Source of the DNA: Flavobacteriales bacterium
GTDB taxonomy: Bacteria; Bacteroidota; Bacteroidia; Flavobacteriales_D; Parvicellaceae
DNA: 37,751 nt
Direction: 5' to 3'
Assembly: GCA_029243225.1 (NCBI GenBank)
Contig: JAQWSL010000029.1
Coordinates: 1-37,751 of the forward strand
A model generated the notes under the pieces. That model did no database searches and was not told the origin of the DNA. It saw nothing but the letters and a program-made list of their open reading frames with translations. The position numbers and the translations under genes are program-made. Positions 18,371-26,388 of the stretch are shown piece by piece. The number at the start of each line of letters is the position of its first letter. Within the stretch, counting starts at the first letter, position 1.

Positions 18371-19608
18371 TGCCAGAAAAAGTAAATAAAATATTAAGTA
18401 AGCTAGAGTTAAATGAATTCAAGCTAAACTCATTACTTGAAATTACTAAGGGCATAAACAACAACTTTTCAATTGACAAATTATTAAAGATTTACGAATA
18501 TATTCTTCGTGAGCAGCTTGGAATCTCAAGACTCATTTTGTACAATTTCAACCAAACCAACTGGAACTGTTTATTAAGGTATGGTGCAAAAGGAAATGCT
18601 AGAAAAATTAACATTAATGATGATTTATTGCACATAAAAGAAATCACAGTTATTGAATCCTCTTCAAGTGTTTCTCTAAATTCATTTGATATTGTAATCC
18701 CCATATTTCATAAAAAAAAGCCGTTGTCTTATTTACTAATAGGCGATTTAAACGAGGATGCTATAAGAATAAGCCCTACAATAAAGCACATGCCTTTTAT
18801 TCAAACACTTACCAACATTATCATTGTTGCAATTGAAAACAAACGATTTGCTAATGAAAGTATCAATCAAGAGAGAACCAATAAGGAATTAGAAGTAGCA
18901 TCTGAAATGCAAAGGTTACTATTTCCTGCTCATCTTCCATCAAATAATAGAGTTGATGTTGCCGCTAGGTATGAAACTCAACAATTGGTAGGCGGGGATT
19001 ATTATGATTTCATTAAAATAAATAATCAAGAATATGTTTTTTGCATTGCTGATGTTTCTGGAAAAGGAATATCTGCTGCAATGCTTATGAGTAATTTTCA
19101 AGCAAACTTAAAAGCAAATGTTAAGTATAATCACGGAAATCTAACATTAGTTGATTTGGTTCATGTTTTAAATGAGGATGTCAACAATGCCGCTCAAGGG
19201 GAGAAATTCATCACCTTTTTTATCGGCTATTACAATTGCACTGAAAGGAAATTAAAATATGTTAATGCTGGTCACAATTATCCAATATTAACTGATGGTG
19301 AAAATTTCAAACTCTTAAACAAGGGATGTATTGGCTTAGGCATGTTTGACAAACTTCCAACTATTGAAATGGAGGAAGTTACTATAAAACCTAATGATGT
19401 TCTGATTTGTTATACTGATGGGTTAGTAGAATTAGAAAATGAAGAAGGTGAACAGTTTGAAACAATTCGTTTACATGAAATTATCAAAAATAACTTCCAT
19501 CTCTCAATGAAAGATTTAGATAAAATTATTTTTCATGAACTTGATCGATTTAAAGGTGAAGAAGCTTTTTTAGATGACACCGCTCTTTTGAGCTGTAGAT
19601 TCTTTTAA
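18370..19608 (+). CDS. PP2C/SpoIIE-type serine/threonine phosphatase with GAF-like N-terminus
   Basis: The 412-residue protein has an N-terminal sensor-like region (about 15-170) resembling GAF domains and a C-terminal SpoIIE/RsbU phosphatase domain beginning after the linker EVASEMQRLLFPA. Metal-binding residues appear in GGDYYD (208-213), DVSGKGISAAM (about 228-238), YTDGLVE and DDTALL. Such enzymes usually dephosphorylate anti-sigma-factor antagonists (STAS proteins) in partner-switching circuits. No STAS or RsbW-type gene is in the window, so the substrate is elsewhere. It is coupled to the LpxD-like gene upstream and lies 14 bp before a LytTR regulator. Confidence 0.9.
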   Translation: MPEKVNKILSKLELNEFKLNSLLEITKGINNNFSIDKLLKIYEYILREQLGISRLILYNFNQTNWNCLLRYGAKGNARKININDDLLHIKEITVIESSSSVSLNSFDIVIPIFHKKKPLSYLLIGDLNEDAIRISPTIKHMPFIQTLTNIIIVAIENKRFANESINQERTNKELEVASEMQRLLFPAHLPSNNRVDVAARYETQQLVGGDYYDFIKINNQEYVFCIADVSGKGISAAMLMSNFQANLKANVKYNHGNLTLVDLVHVLNEDVNNAAQGEKFITFFIGYYNCTERKLKYVNAGHNYPILTDGENFKLLNKGCIGLGMFDKLPTIEMEEVTIKPNDVLICYTDGLVELENEEGEQFETIRLHEIIKNNFHLSMKDLDKIIFHELDRFKGEEAFLDDTALLSCRFF

Positions 19609-19622
19609 TTAATATTGACTTA

Positions 19623-20384
19623 ATGAAAAAAATTAATTCTATTATTGTTGATGACGAGTTTCATGCAAGAGAAAACTTAAAGCTTCTAATTGCTGAATAT
19701 TGTCCTACAATAAATATTGTTGGAGAAGCTGATGGTGTAGAAAATGGATTAAAAGAAATCGAAACTAAAAATCCCCAATTATTATTTTTAGACATTAGAA
19801 TGCCGTCTGGGACGGAAGGTTTTGAGCTATTAGATCTTCTTCCTAACAAAGAAATAAGAATAATTTTCATAACAGCTTTTAAAGATTATGCAATAAAAGC
19901 TTTTAAAGCCAACGCAATCGACTACTTGTTAAAACCAGTTGATATAGATGAGCTAAAACAAGCTGTATCTAAAATAGAACTTAACAAGTTTACTGAAAAG
20001 GAAAACAACAATTACTTAGAACAACTTAATGCACTTTCCTCTAATATTGGCACTCCTAAAAACAAATTATCTATAGCAAATAGAAAGGGAATAAAAATCA
20101 TCAACCAAAAAGATATCGTAAGACTTGAAGCTAATGGGAATTGCACCATTTTATTTTATACTGATGGAACTAATTATCTTGACACTAGAACCCTAAAAAC
20201 ATATGAAAATCTATTAAATGAAAACTTATTTTTTAGAGTGCACAAATCTCATATTGTCAACCTAAACTTTGTCAAAGAATACAGTAGAGATCTTAGACCA
20301 GTAATTACCATGACCACAAATATTAATATTCCTGTAAGTAGATTTAAAGTAAGGGGACTCACTTCAAAGTTAAAGTCGCTTTAA
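19623..20384 (+). CDS. LytTR-family response regulator 1
   Basis: The 253-residue protein has a receiver domain (acidic pair D10-D11 in IIVDDE, phospho-acceptor D57 in LFLDIRMP, conserved lysine at 104 in LLKPVD) and a C-terminal LytTR DNA-binding domain (about 150-250, with FFRVHKSHIVN). LytTR domains bind DNA through beta-strand loops, commonly at paired repeats. It is 14 bp behind the phosphatase and is a paralogue of the next regulator, which it resembles along its full length. Its kinase could be the one at 21247 or one outside the window. Confidence 0.93.
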   Translation: MKKINSIIVDDEFHARENLKLLIAEYCPTINIVGEADGVENGLKEIETKNPQLLFLDIRMPSGTEGFELLDLLPNKEIRIIFITAFKDYAIKAFKANAIDYLLKPVDIDELKQAVSKIELNKFTEKENNNYLEQLNALSSNIGTPKNKLSIANRKGIKIINQKDIVRLEANGNCTILFYTDGTNYLDTRTLKTYENLLNENLFFRVHKSHIVNLNFVKEYSRDLRPVITMTTNINIPVSRFKVRGLTSKLKSL

Positions 20385-20391
20385 TCAATCA

Positions 20392-20461
20392 AAACGACTA
20401 TTCAATCAATTAAAACAATCATTCAATAAACCGAACAACCATTTTTATCTACCAGTCGTTT
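20392..20461. promoter_or_regulatory. Inverted repeat between the two regulator genes (candidate LytTR operator)
   Basis: AAACGACT at 20392-20399 and its exact complement AGTCGTTT at 20454-20461 face each other across 54 bp in the 106-bp gap before response regulator 2. A third AGTCG lies at 20374-20378. The stretch between is rich in CAATCA/TTCAAT motifs. No clear TAnnTTTG promoter is seen here. Confidence 0.35.
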
Positions 20462-20490
20462 ATTATAATAACCACTTCAAAAACAGAACA

Positions 20491-21240
20491 ATGGCTTTAA
20501 ATGCAATAATAATTGATGATGAATTCAATGCTAGAGAAAATTTAAAAATAATGCTTGAAGAGCATTGTCCTGAACTTGAAATAAAAGGATTAGGAAGTTC
20601 TGCTGAAGAAGGCAGAGAATTAATTAATTCTCAAAATCCAGACTTAGTTTTTTTAGATATTGCAATGCCAAATGAAGATGGTTTCTCTTTTTTAAATACG
20701 ATTAAAGATCGGAAATTCTCTGTTGTTTTCACTACCGCATACAATGAGTTTGCTTTAAAAGCTTTTAAAGCAGACGCATTAGATTATTTAGAAAAGCCTA
20801 TAGCTATTGATGATTTAAAAAAATCTGTATTTAAGGTTTCAAAATACCATCAGAACAACTCTGTTAATAATTCTGATTTAAATTTCAATAAATTAGCTGC
20901 GAAAATTAATGTTGACAAAATAAGCATCCCTACAAGAGATGGATACATTATAATTAACAATAAAGACATTGTTAATCTAGAAGCTAGTGATAATTATACG
21001 ATGATACATTTAAGTGATGGTTCAAGACACTTAAGCAGTAAAAATATTAAAATTTATGAGGAAAACTTGGATGCAAATGTTTTTTTTAGAAGTCATAAAT
21101 CACACATCATTAATGTCGAATATCACCTAAAAGAATTTTCAAGAAGCGAAGGAAATGTTGCAATTATGACCAACGGGAAAAATATTCCAATTTCAAGGAG
21201 GAAAATGTCTTTTTTCATGAACAGAATAAATAGCTTCTAA
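20491..21240 (+). CDS. LytTR-family response regulator 2
   Basis: The 249-residue regulator has the receiver residues D9-D10 (IIIDDE), D56 (VFLDIAMP) and the lysine in YLEKPI, followed by a LytTR domain (IVNLEASDNYTMIHL; FFRSHKSHIIN). It is 6 bp upstream of the histidine kinase, so it is the likely cognate partner. It is closely related to regulator 1, and the two genes probably come from a duplication. Confidence 0.94.
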   Translation: MALNAIIIDDEFNARENLKIMLEEHCPELEIKGLGSSAEEGRELINSQNPDLVFLDIAMPNEDGFSFLNTIKDRKFSVVFTTAYNEFALKAFKADALDYLEKPIAIDDLKKSVFKVSKYHQNNSVNNSDLNFNKLAAKINVDKISIPTRDGYIIINNKDIVNLEASDNYTMIHLSDGSRHLSSKNIKIYEENLDANVFFRSHKSHIINVEYHLKEFSRSEGNVAIMTNGKNIPISRRKMSFFMNRINSF

Positions 21241-21246
21241 CTAGCA

Positions 21247-24200
21247 ATGCTCCTTGTAAGAAAATCATATATTTTAATTCTTATTACTCTCGTTTTTAAT
21301 TTTTCAAAAGCCCAAGAGTATAGTTTTATTCCATATTCAGTAGAAGACGGACTTTCTCAAACACAAGTACAATCAATTTGTCCAGACGACATTGGTCATC
21401 TCTGGATCGCAACTGTCGGTGGTGTAAGCAGATTTGATGGGGAAAATTTCAAAACCTATTCTAAAGAAAATGGCCTTTCAGATAATTCTTCAGTTGAAAT
21501 AATTAACAAAAATGGTTTTATTTGGATTGCCACAAAACAAGGGATTACTAGAGTAAAAGAAAAACAAATAGCAACTGTTGATTTAAGCAATCTCACTAAT
21601 GGCAATCACATTACAGCAATATCATTTGGCAAAAATGATAATTTATGGATAGGTATAGAAAACATAGGATTAATAGAAATGGAAATTCCTTCAAATGATG
21701 CTTTTCATTTAAAGGAAGTGAAAAAACATAATCCTCACAAAGGCTTATTCATTAGAACTATTAAATGCGATAATAAGGGAAGAGTCTGGCTAGGGGGAAA
21801 GGGTTATCTAGGATATTATGAAAATCTAAAATGGACAGAAATTAAACTTCCTTCAAACACTTCAAACATAAGTGATATTGATCAAGATCAAGATGGTAAT
21901 TATTGGATCTCCACATATGATAAAGGAGTGTTTAAATTGAATTTAATTACTAATGATTACAAGAATTTTAATCAAAAAAGCGGGTTAATTAGCTCAACAA
22001 TAAGGTCAATATTTATTGACTCCAAAGACAGAATCTGGCTATCCTCCAAAAATGGGGTTTCGTGCATTGAAAACAAAGTAATCAAAAATTTTAATCGTAA
22101 TAATGGGTTATTACAAAACAACATAAACACTATTGGAGAAGACTTGGAACAAAACATTTGGTTTGGGACTGATGGTTCGGGAATTTATCGTTTTACAGGA
22201 GAAGAATTTGTAAATTACACAACCAGCTCTAAGCTCCCAAGCAATTATGTTATGTCTATCTGTGAAGATTCAGAAAATAACATATGGCTTTCTACATATG
22301 ATCAGGGAGTTTGCTGTCTAAAAGGAGATAAAATAACCCATTATAATATAAAAAATTCAGCTTTAATCAACAATACCATATGGACAAGCATATGTAGAAA
22401 AGACGGCACACTTCTTTTTGGATCTTCTGGCGGTTTAGTCGAACTTAAAAATGGGAAAATCAGAAATTACGCCAATTTGGATTGGCTACCATCAAACCGA
22501 ATAACAAGTCTTTTTGAAGATTCTAAAAACAGAATATGGATTGGTTGCTCCAAAGGGTTAGCAATTATTGATAAAGAACTGAAATATACATTTAATGAAA
22601 CATCAGAATTTCGTGGAAGGAAAATTAGAGCCATATCTCCATTTAAAAATCAAATGTATGTAGGCTCTAGCAGTGGCATATTTACTTTTGATAGCGAATT
22701 AAATTCGAAAAAATTTTCGCTTAAAGAAAAACTATCTAAAAACATATATTGCCTTAAAAATTGGGAAGATTCATTACTGTTTATTGGCTCAGGTAACGGC
22801 TTGTTTTTTTATGATAATAGCAGTATATATCAAATAAATTTACACCCATCATTTAGTGCCAATTACATCAATTTTTTAGAATTAGAGAATGAAAATGTTT
22901 TATGGATAGGCACCAATTTTGGAATTTTTGAATTGCAAATAAATACACTCAATTCAAATAATCCAGAAATAAGACATCATACAGTAGCAAATGGATTAAA
23001 AAGCGTTGAAACAAATCTAAATTCATCTTTTATAGATTCTAAAGGAAATTTATGGATGGGAACTGGAAAAGGATTAACAAAATACAACAGTATTAATCGT
23101 ACAAATAATCTTTTATCACAGACTCCTATCCCTAAAATAAAAGAAGTTCAGCTGTTTTTAAAGGAAACTAATTGGGAAAACTATAATTCCACAATAAATC
23201 CATATAATTTATTACCTAAAAACTTAACCTTAACTAGCAATAATAACTATTTAACATTTTATTTTTCAGCTGCTAATTTATCTCGAAACAGTGATTTACA
23301 ATATCAATTTATTTTAGAAAATTTTGACCTCAATTGGTCTCCAAACTACAAGCAAAACAGTTTCACTTATGCAAACCTTCCTCCGGGCGAATATGAATTT
23401 AAAATAAAAGCATCTGTAGACAATATAGTATGGAGTAAGCCTGCAAGCTTTAAGTTCAAAATAGATTACCCATATTATCAAAAATCTTGGTTTATTTTAT
23501 TAGAAACTTTATTACTCTTTTCGATAATCTTCTTAGTATGGAAGTGGCGAAGCAATGTTGTAAAAAGAAACATTAAAACTCAAAATTTAATTTACAAAAG
23601 CAACTTATTGTCTTTAGAGCAACAAAGCCTTAATGCAAGTATGAATAGGCACTTTATTTTTAATGCGTTAAATTCCATTCAATATTTCATCAACACTCAA
23701 GACAAACTGTCTGCTAATAAATACCTCTCAAGCTTCGCAAAACTTATCAGAAAAAATCTAGACAGTTCAATGGCAAAAAACAACCTTGTTCCTTTATCAG
23801 ATGAAATTGAACGATTAGAGCTATACCTTTCGCTAGAACACATGAGGTTTAAGACTAAGTTTGAGTACAGCATTGAAATTGACCCCTCTTTAAAAACAGA
23901 ATTTGTTGAAGTTCCTGCAATGTTTATGCAACCATTCGTAGAAAACAGTATTTGGCATGGTATTTTACCTAAAAATGATACAGGAAAAATTGAAATATTA
24001 ATAGGTTACAAAGAAAATAACGATCTCTTTTTTCTGATTAAAGACAATGGCATTGGAGTTGAAAATAGTCTCAAAGCCAAAGGTATTCACCAACACCAAT
24101 CTAAGGGTATAAACATAACATCTAACAGAATAGATGTCTTAAAAAGACTAACAAAAAAAGAATTCATAATAATTGGACCATTACAAATCAATGACATTAA

Positions 24201-24264
24201 CAACGAAGCTAAAGGAACAAAAGTGGAAATCATTATGAAAAGAAACTCAAGGGAAAAATTGTAA
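21247..24264 (+). CDS. Membrane sensor histidine kinase: propeller, Y_Y_Y and LytS-type kinase domains
   Basis: The 1005-residue protein has a signal peptide ending at KAQ, then repeated two-component-regulator propeller blades (for example IGHLWIATVGGVSRFDG, NIWFGTDGSGIYRF, NRIWIGCSKGLAI, NLWMGTGKGLTKY) to about residue 620. A Y_Y_Y domain follows (about 660-740, YANLPPGEYEFKIKA), then one membrane span (about 748-768), then a His_kinase/HATPase region. The phospho-acceptor is His802 in MNRHFIFNALNSIQYF and the N-box is at 899 in VENSIWHGIL, which is the LytS/YehU class that partners LytTR regulators. The sensor lies in the periplasm. Unlike hybrid kinases of Bacteroides polysaccharide loci, it carries no fused receiver or AraC domain. 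Confidence 0.93.
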   Translation: MLLVRKSYILILITLVFNFSKAQEYSFIPYSVEDGLSQTQVQSICPDDIGHLWIATVGGVSRFDGENFKTYSKENGLSDNSSVEIINKNGFIWIATKQGITRVKEKQIATVDLSNLTNGNHITAISFGKNDNLWIGIENIGLIEMEIPSNDAFHLKEVKKHNPHKGLFIRTIKCDNKGRVWLGGKGYLGYYENLKWTEIKLPSNTSNISDIDQDQDGNYWISTYDKGVFKLNLITNDYKNFNQKSGLISSTIRSIFIDSKDRIWLSSKNGVSCIENKVIKNFNRNNGLLQNNINTIGEDLEQNIWFGTDGSGIYRFTGEEFVNYTTSSKLPSNYVMSICEDSENNIWLSTYDQGVCCLKGDKITHYNIKNSALINNTIWTSICRKDGTLLFGSSGGLVELKNGKIRNYANLDWLPSNRITSLFEDSKNRIWIGCSKGLAIIDKELKYTFNETSEFRGRKIRAISPFKNQMYVGSSSGIFTFDSELNSKKFSLKEKLSKNIYCLKNWEDSLLFIGSGNGLFFYDNSSIYQINLHPSFSANYINFLELENENVLWIGTNFGIFELQINTLNSNNPEIRHHTVANGLKSVETNLNSSFIDSKGNLWMGTGKGLTKYNSINRTNNLLSQTPIPKIKEVQLFLKETNWENYNSTINPYNLLPKNLTLTSNNNYLTFYFSAANLSRNSDLQYQFILENFDLNWSPNYKQNSFTYANLPPGEYEFKIKASVDNIVWSKPASFKFKIDYPYYQKSWFILLETLLLFSIIFLVWKWRSNVVKRNIKTQNLIYKSNLLSLEQQSLNASMNRHFIFNALNSIQYFINTQDKLSANKYLSSFAKLIRKNLDSSMAKNNLVPLSDEIERLELYLSLEHMRFKTKFEYSIEIDPSLKTEFVEVPAMFMQPFVENSIWHGILPKNDTGKIEILIGYKENNDLFFLIKDNGIGVENSLKAKGIHQHQSKGINITSNRIDVLKRLTKKEFIIIGPLQINDINNEAKGTKVEIIMKRNSREKL

Positions 24265-24289
24265 AATAACATAACTTTTCGTACTTTAG
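24259..24289 (+). promoter_or_regulatory. Promoter of the 78-aa lipoprotein gene
   Basis: TTG at 24259-24261, 20 bp, then TACTTTAG at 24282-24289 (seven of eight to TAnnTTTG). It overlaps the end of the kinase gene, and the expected leader is short. Confidence 0.4.
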
Positions 24290-24305
24290 CTACGTTAGAA
24301 GTATC

Positions 24306-24542
24306 ATGAAGCGACTATTATACATATTAATATTGTTTTTTATTGCATCCTTTTCATTAGAAAGTTGTTGTAAATTTGAAAGACCTATTCCTCTTGAAAC
24401 CCAAGAGTGTGGTGTTTCTACTCCTATGTACGGGTCTACAATGGATGATCCCATAGACAACACCGATTCTAATAATGATGTTTTTGGCATCACAGATGAT
24501 GAAGATGATGAAGATCACGACAAAGAAAACACTTCTAACTAA
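24306..24542 (+). CDS. Small acidic lipoprotein, function unknown
   Basis: This 78-residue protein starts with a lipoprotein signal (MKRLLYILILFFIASFSLES) and lipobox LESC, giving the lipidated cysteine at residue 21, followed by a second cysteine. The mature part is short and ends in a run dominated by Asp and Glu (residues about 65-72). It has its own promoter-like elements and a terminator 20 bp after its stop, which supports it as a real gene. I recognise no family. Confidence 0.65.
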   Translation: MKRLLYILILFFIASFSLESCCKFERPIPLETQECGVSTPMYGSTMDDPIDNTDSNNDVFGITDDEDDEDHDKENTSN

Positions 24543-24562
24543 TATCTTTTAAAAAGAATTCA

Positions 24563-24586
24563 CCTCGTTAATCGAGGTTTTTTTTT
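24563..24586 (+). terminator. Intrinsic terminator after the small lipoprotein
   Basis: CCTCG (24563-24567), loop TTAAT, CGAGG (24573-24577), followed by a nine-T run. It ends only 8 bp before the ATG of the CPBP gene. Confidence 0.8.
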
Positions 24587-24594
24587 GCTTCAAA

Positions 24595-25143
24595 ATGAAG
24601 AAAAACTCTATCCTTCCGTTAGCATTAGGGACATTACTTGGTTTTCCAACATTAGCTTTTATTATTCACTATTTTCTCTTTGACACTCATTTTCTTTTAC
24701 TGTTTGTATCTAAATCAAATTTAGTCCTAGAGCTTATTATAGGAACAATAAGTGGAGTTAGTTTCGGATATCTAGCTTGGCTAATTATATCGATGCCTTT
24801 TATGAGTTCTGTATTTGACAAATACAAAAGCCTTATTAACACTTTTGAATTAGATTTATCATTAATTTTCTTTGTTAGCTTTTGTGCTGGCTTTGGAGAA
24901 GAAATTTTATTTAGAGGTGTACTTCAACCACACCTAGGTGTCTGGTTAACAGCCATAATATTTGTTGCTATTCACGGATATCTAAACCCTAAAAATTGGA
25001 AAATATCGGTATATGGAATATACCTAACGGTTGTTATTGGTGTTGTGGGATACTTATCTCAATATTTTGGTTTAATTACAGCTATCATATCACACATGAT
25101 AATAGATGTTGTCTTATTTTATAAGTTAAAAGAAAACAACTAA
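24595..25143 (+). CDS. CPBP family intramembrane glutamic endopeptidase
   Basis: The 182-residue membrane protein has about five or six hydrophobic spans and all three CPBP/CAAX-protease motifs: EEILFRG (Glu102-Glu103, Arg107), IHGYLN (His127) and HMIIDV (His167, Asp171). Members cleave substrates within the membrane, and some act in bacteriocin immunity or protein processing. The start is 8 bp after a terminator, leaving no room for its own full promoter. Its stop overlaps the stop of the convergent sufS gene. The substrate is unknown. Confidence 0.9.
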   Translation: MKKNSILPLALGTLLGFPTLAFIIHYFLFDTHFLLLFVSKSNLVLELIIGTISGVSFGYLAWLIISMPFMSSVFDKYKSLINTFELDLSLIFFVSFCAGFGEEILFRGVLQPHLGVWLTAIIFVAIHGYLNPKNWKISVYGIYLTVVIGVVGYLSQYFGLITAIISHMIIDVVLFYKLKENN

Positions 25144-26360
25144 TTGAGCATTGATATAACTTTTTTCAACGCTTTTATAAAATGTTTTATCTCATCAATA
25201 GAATTATAAAAAGAAAAACTAATTCTAGCTGTTCCAGGAATATTGTAAAAATTCATTAGTGGTTGTGTGCAATGATGTCCAGTTCTTATAGCAATACCAA
25301 GTTGATCAAGGATAGTTCCAACATCAAATGGATGTGTTCCTTTCACAAGAAATGAGATTACACTAGCTTTACTATTTGCTGTCCCTATAATCTCAATTTC
25401 ATCAATTTTAAGCATTTCATTTGTTGCAAAACTCAATAACTCTTGCTCTTGTTGTTGAATAAATTTGAATCCTACATTTTGAACATATTCAATTGCAGTG
25501 GCCATTCCTATAACCCCAGAAATATTTGGTGTGCCAGCTTCAAACTTATGTGGAGGGTCATTGTATGTTGTTTTTTCAAAAGAAACTTCTTTTATCATGT
25601 CTCCACCACCTTGATAGGGAGGCATTCGATCTAACCATTTTTTTTTAGCATAAAGCACACCGGTACCAGTAGGACCAAACAACTTGTGACCACTGAAAAC
25701 CAGAAAATCACAATCGAGCGCTTTAACATCGATCTTCATATGAGCAACTGATTGAGCGGCATCAATCAAAACCGCTATCCCTTTAGTTTTAGCAAAAGCA
25801 ATAATCTCTTCAATTGGATTTATTGTTCCTAGTGTATTGGAAATATGGGTAATTGAAATTAATTTAGTTCTATTGTTGACTTTTTCTTTAAGCTTCTCAA
25901 CTAATAACTCCCCTTGGTTGTTTATAGGGGCAACAATTAATTTTGCTTTCTTTTTTTTACAGGCCATTTGCCACGGAACAATATTACTATGATGCTCCAT
26001 TGTCGAAATTATAATTTCATCACCCTCATTTAAATAATCAGTAGTCCAAGAAGAAGCAACAATATTTATTGCATCTGTAGTTCCTTTTGAAAACACTATT
26101 TCTTCTCTTGATTTTGCGCCAATAAATTGTTGAACGACATCCCTAGAATATTCATACTTCTCTGTAGAAACCTGACTTAAATGATGAACTCCTCTGTGAA
26201 CATTTGAATTAATTTCATTGTAATATTGACTTATTGCATCCATTACAACTGAAGGTTTTTGTGTGGTTGCACCATTATCGAAATAAATCAATGGCTTCCC
26301 ATTAACTTTCTGATTTAAGATTGGGAAATCATTTCTTATTTGCTCAATAGAATCATTCAT
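25140..26360 (-). CDS. sufS: SufS-type group II cysteine desulfurase
   Basis: The 406-residue PLP enzyme converts cysteine to alanine and passes the sulfur to Fe-S cluster assembly. The Schiff-base lysine is K226 in VFSGHKLFGP and the sulfur-accepting cysteine is C364 in RTGHHCTQP, matching the E. coli SufS positions. STMEHHSNIVPW and NGATTQKP are also typical. ATG 26360 is preferred; the GTG two codons upstream lies very close to the predicted transcript start. No SufBCDE genes are adjacent, unlike many Bacteroidota suf operons. It lies 28 bp after the 884-aa gene. Confidence 0.95.
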   Translation of the reverse strand: MNDSIEQIRNDFPILNQKVNGKPLIYFDNGATTQKPSVVMDAISQYYNEINSNVHRGVHHLSQVSTEKYEYSRDVVQQFIGAKSREEIVFSKGTTDAINIVASSWTTDYLNEGDEIIISTMEHHSNIVPWQMACKKKKAKLIVAPINNQGELLVEKLKEKVNNRTKLISITHISNTLGTINPIEEIIAFAKTKGIAVLIDAAQSVAHMKIDVKALDCDFLVFSGHKLFGPTGTGVLYAKKKWLDRMPPYQGGGDMIKEVSFEKTTYNDPPHKFEAGTPNISGVIGMATAIEYVQNVGFKFIQQQEQELLSFATNEMLKIDEIEIIGTANSKASVISFLVKGTHPFDVGTILDQLGIAIRTGHHCTQPLMNFYNIPGTARISFSFYNSIDEIKHFIKALKKVISMLN

Positions 26361-26375
26361 TTTCACCTTTTAAAA

Positions 26376-26383
26376 CAAATATA
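26376..26383 (-). promoter_or_regulatory. -7 box (TATATTTG) of sufS
   Basis: Minus-strand TATATTTG matches TAnnTTTG exactly, 15 bp before the sufS ATG, within the gap behind the upstream gene. No -33 TTTG is seen, so cotranscription with the upstream gene remains possible. Confidence 0.35.
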
Positions 26384-26388
26384 AGCTA

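Noticed and set aside
5403-25143. Possible anti-phage defence system (RecQ, CPBP protease, GIY-YIG nuclease)
   Set aside because: The genes are far apart, each is a common housekeeping or envelope family, and no defence hallmark genes, mobile element or composition shift is present.
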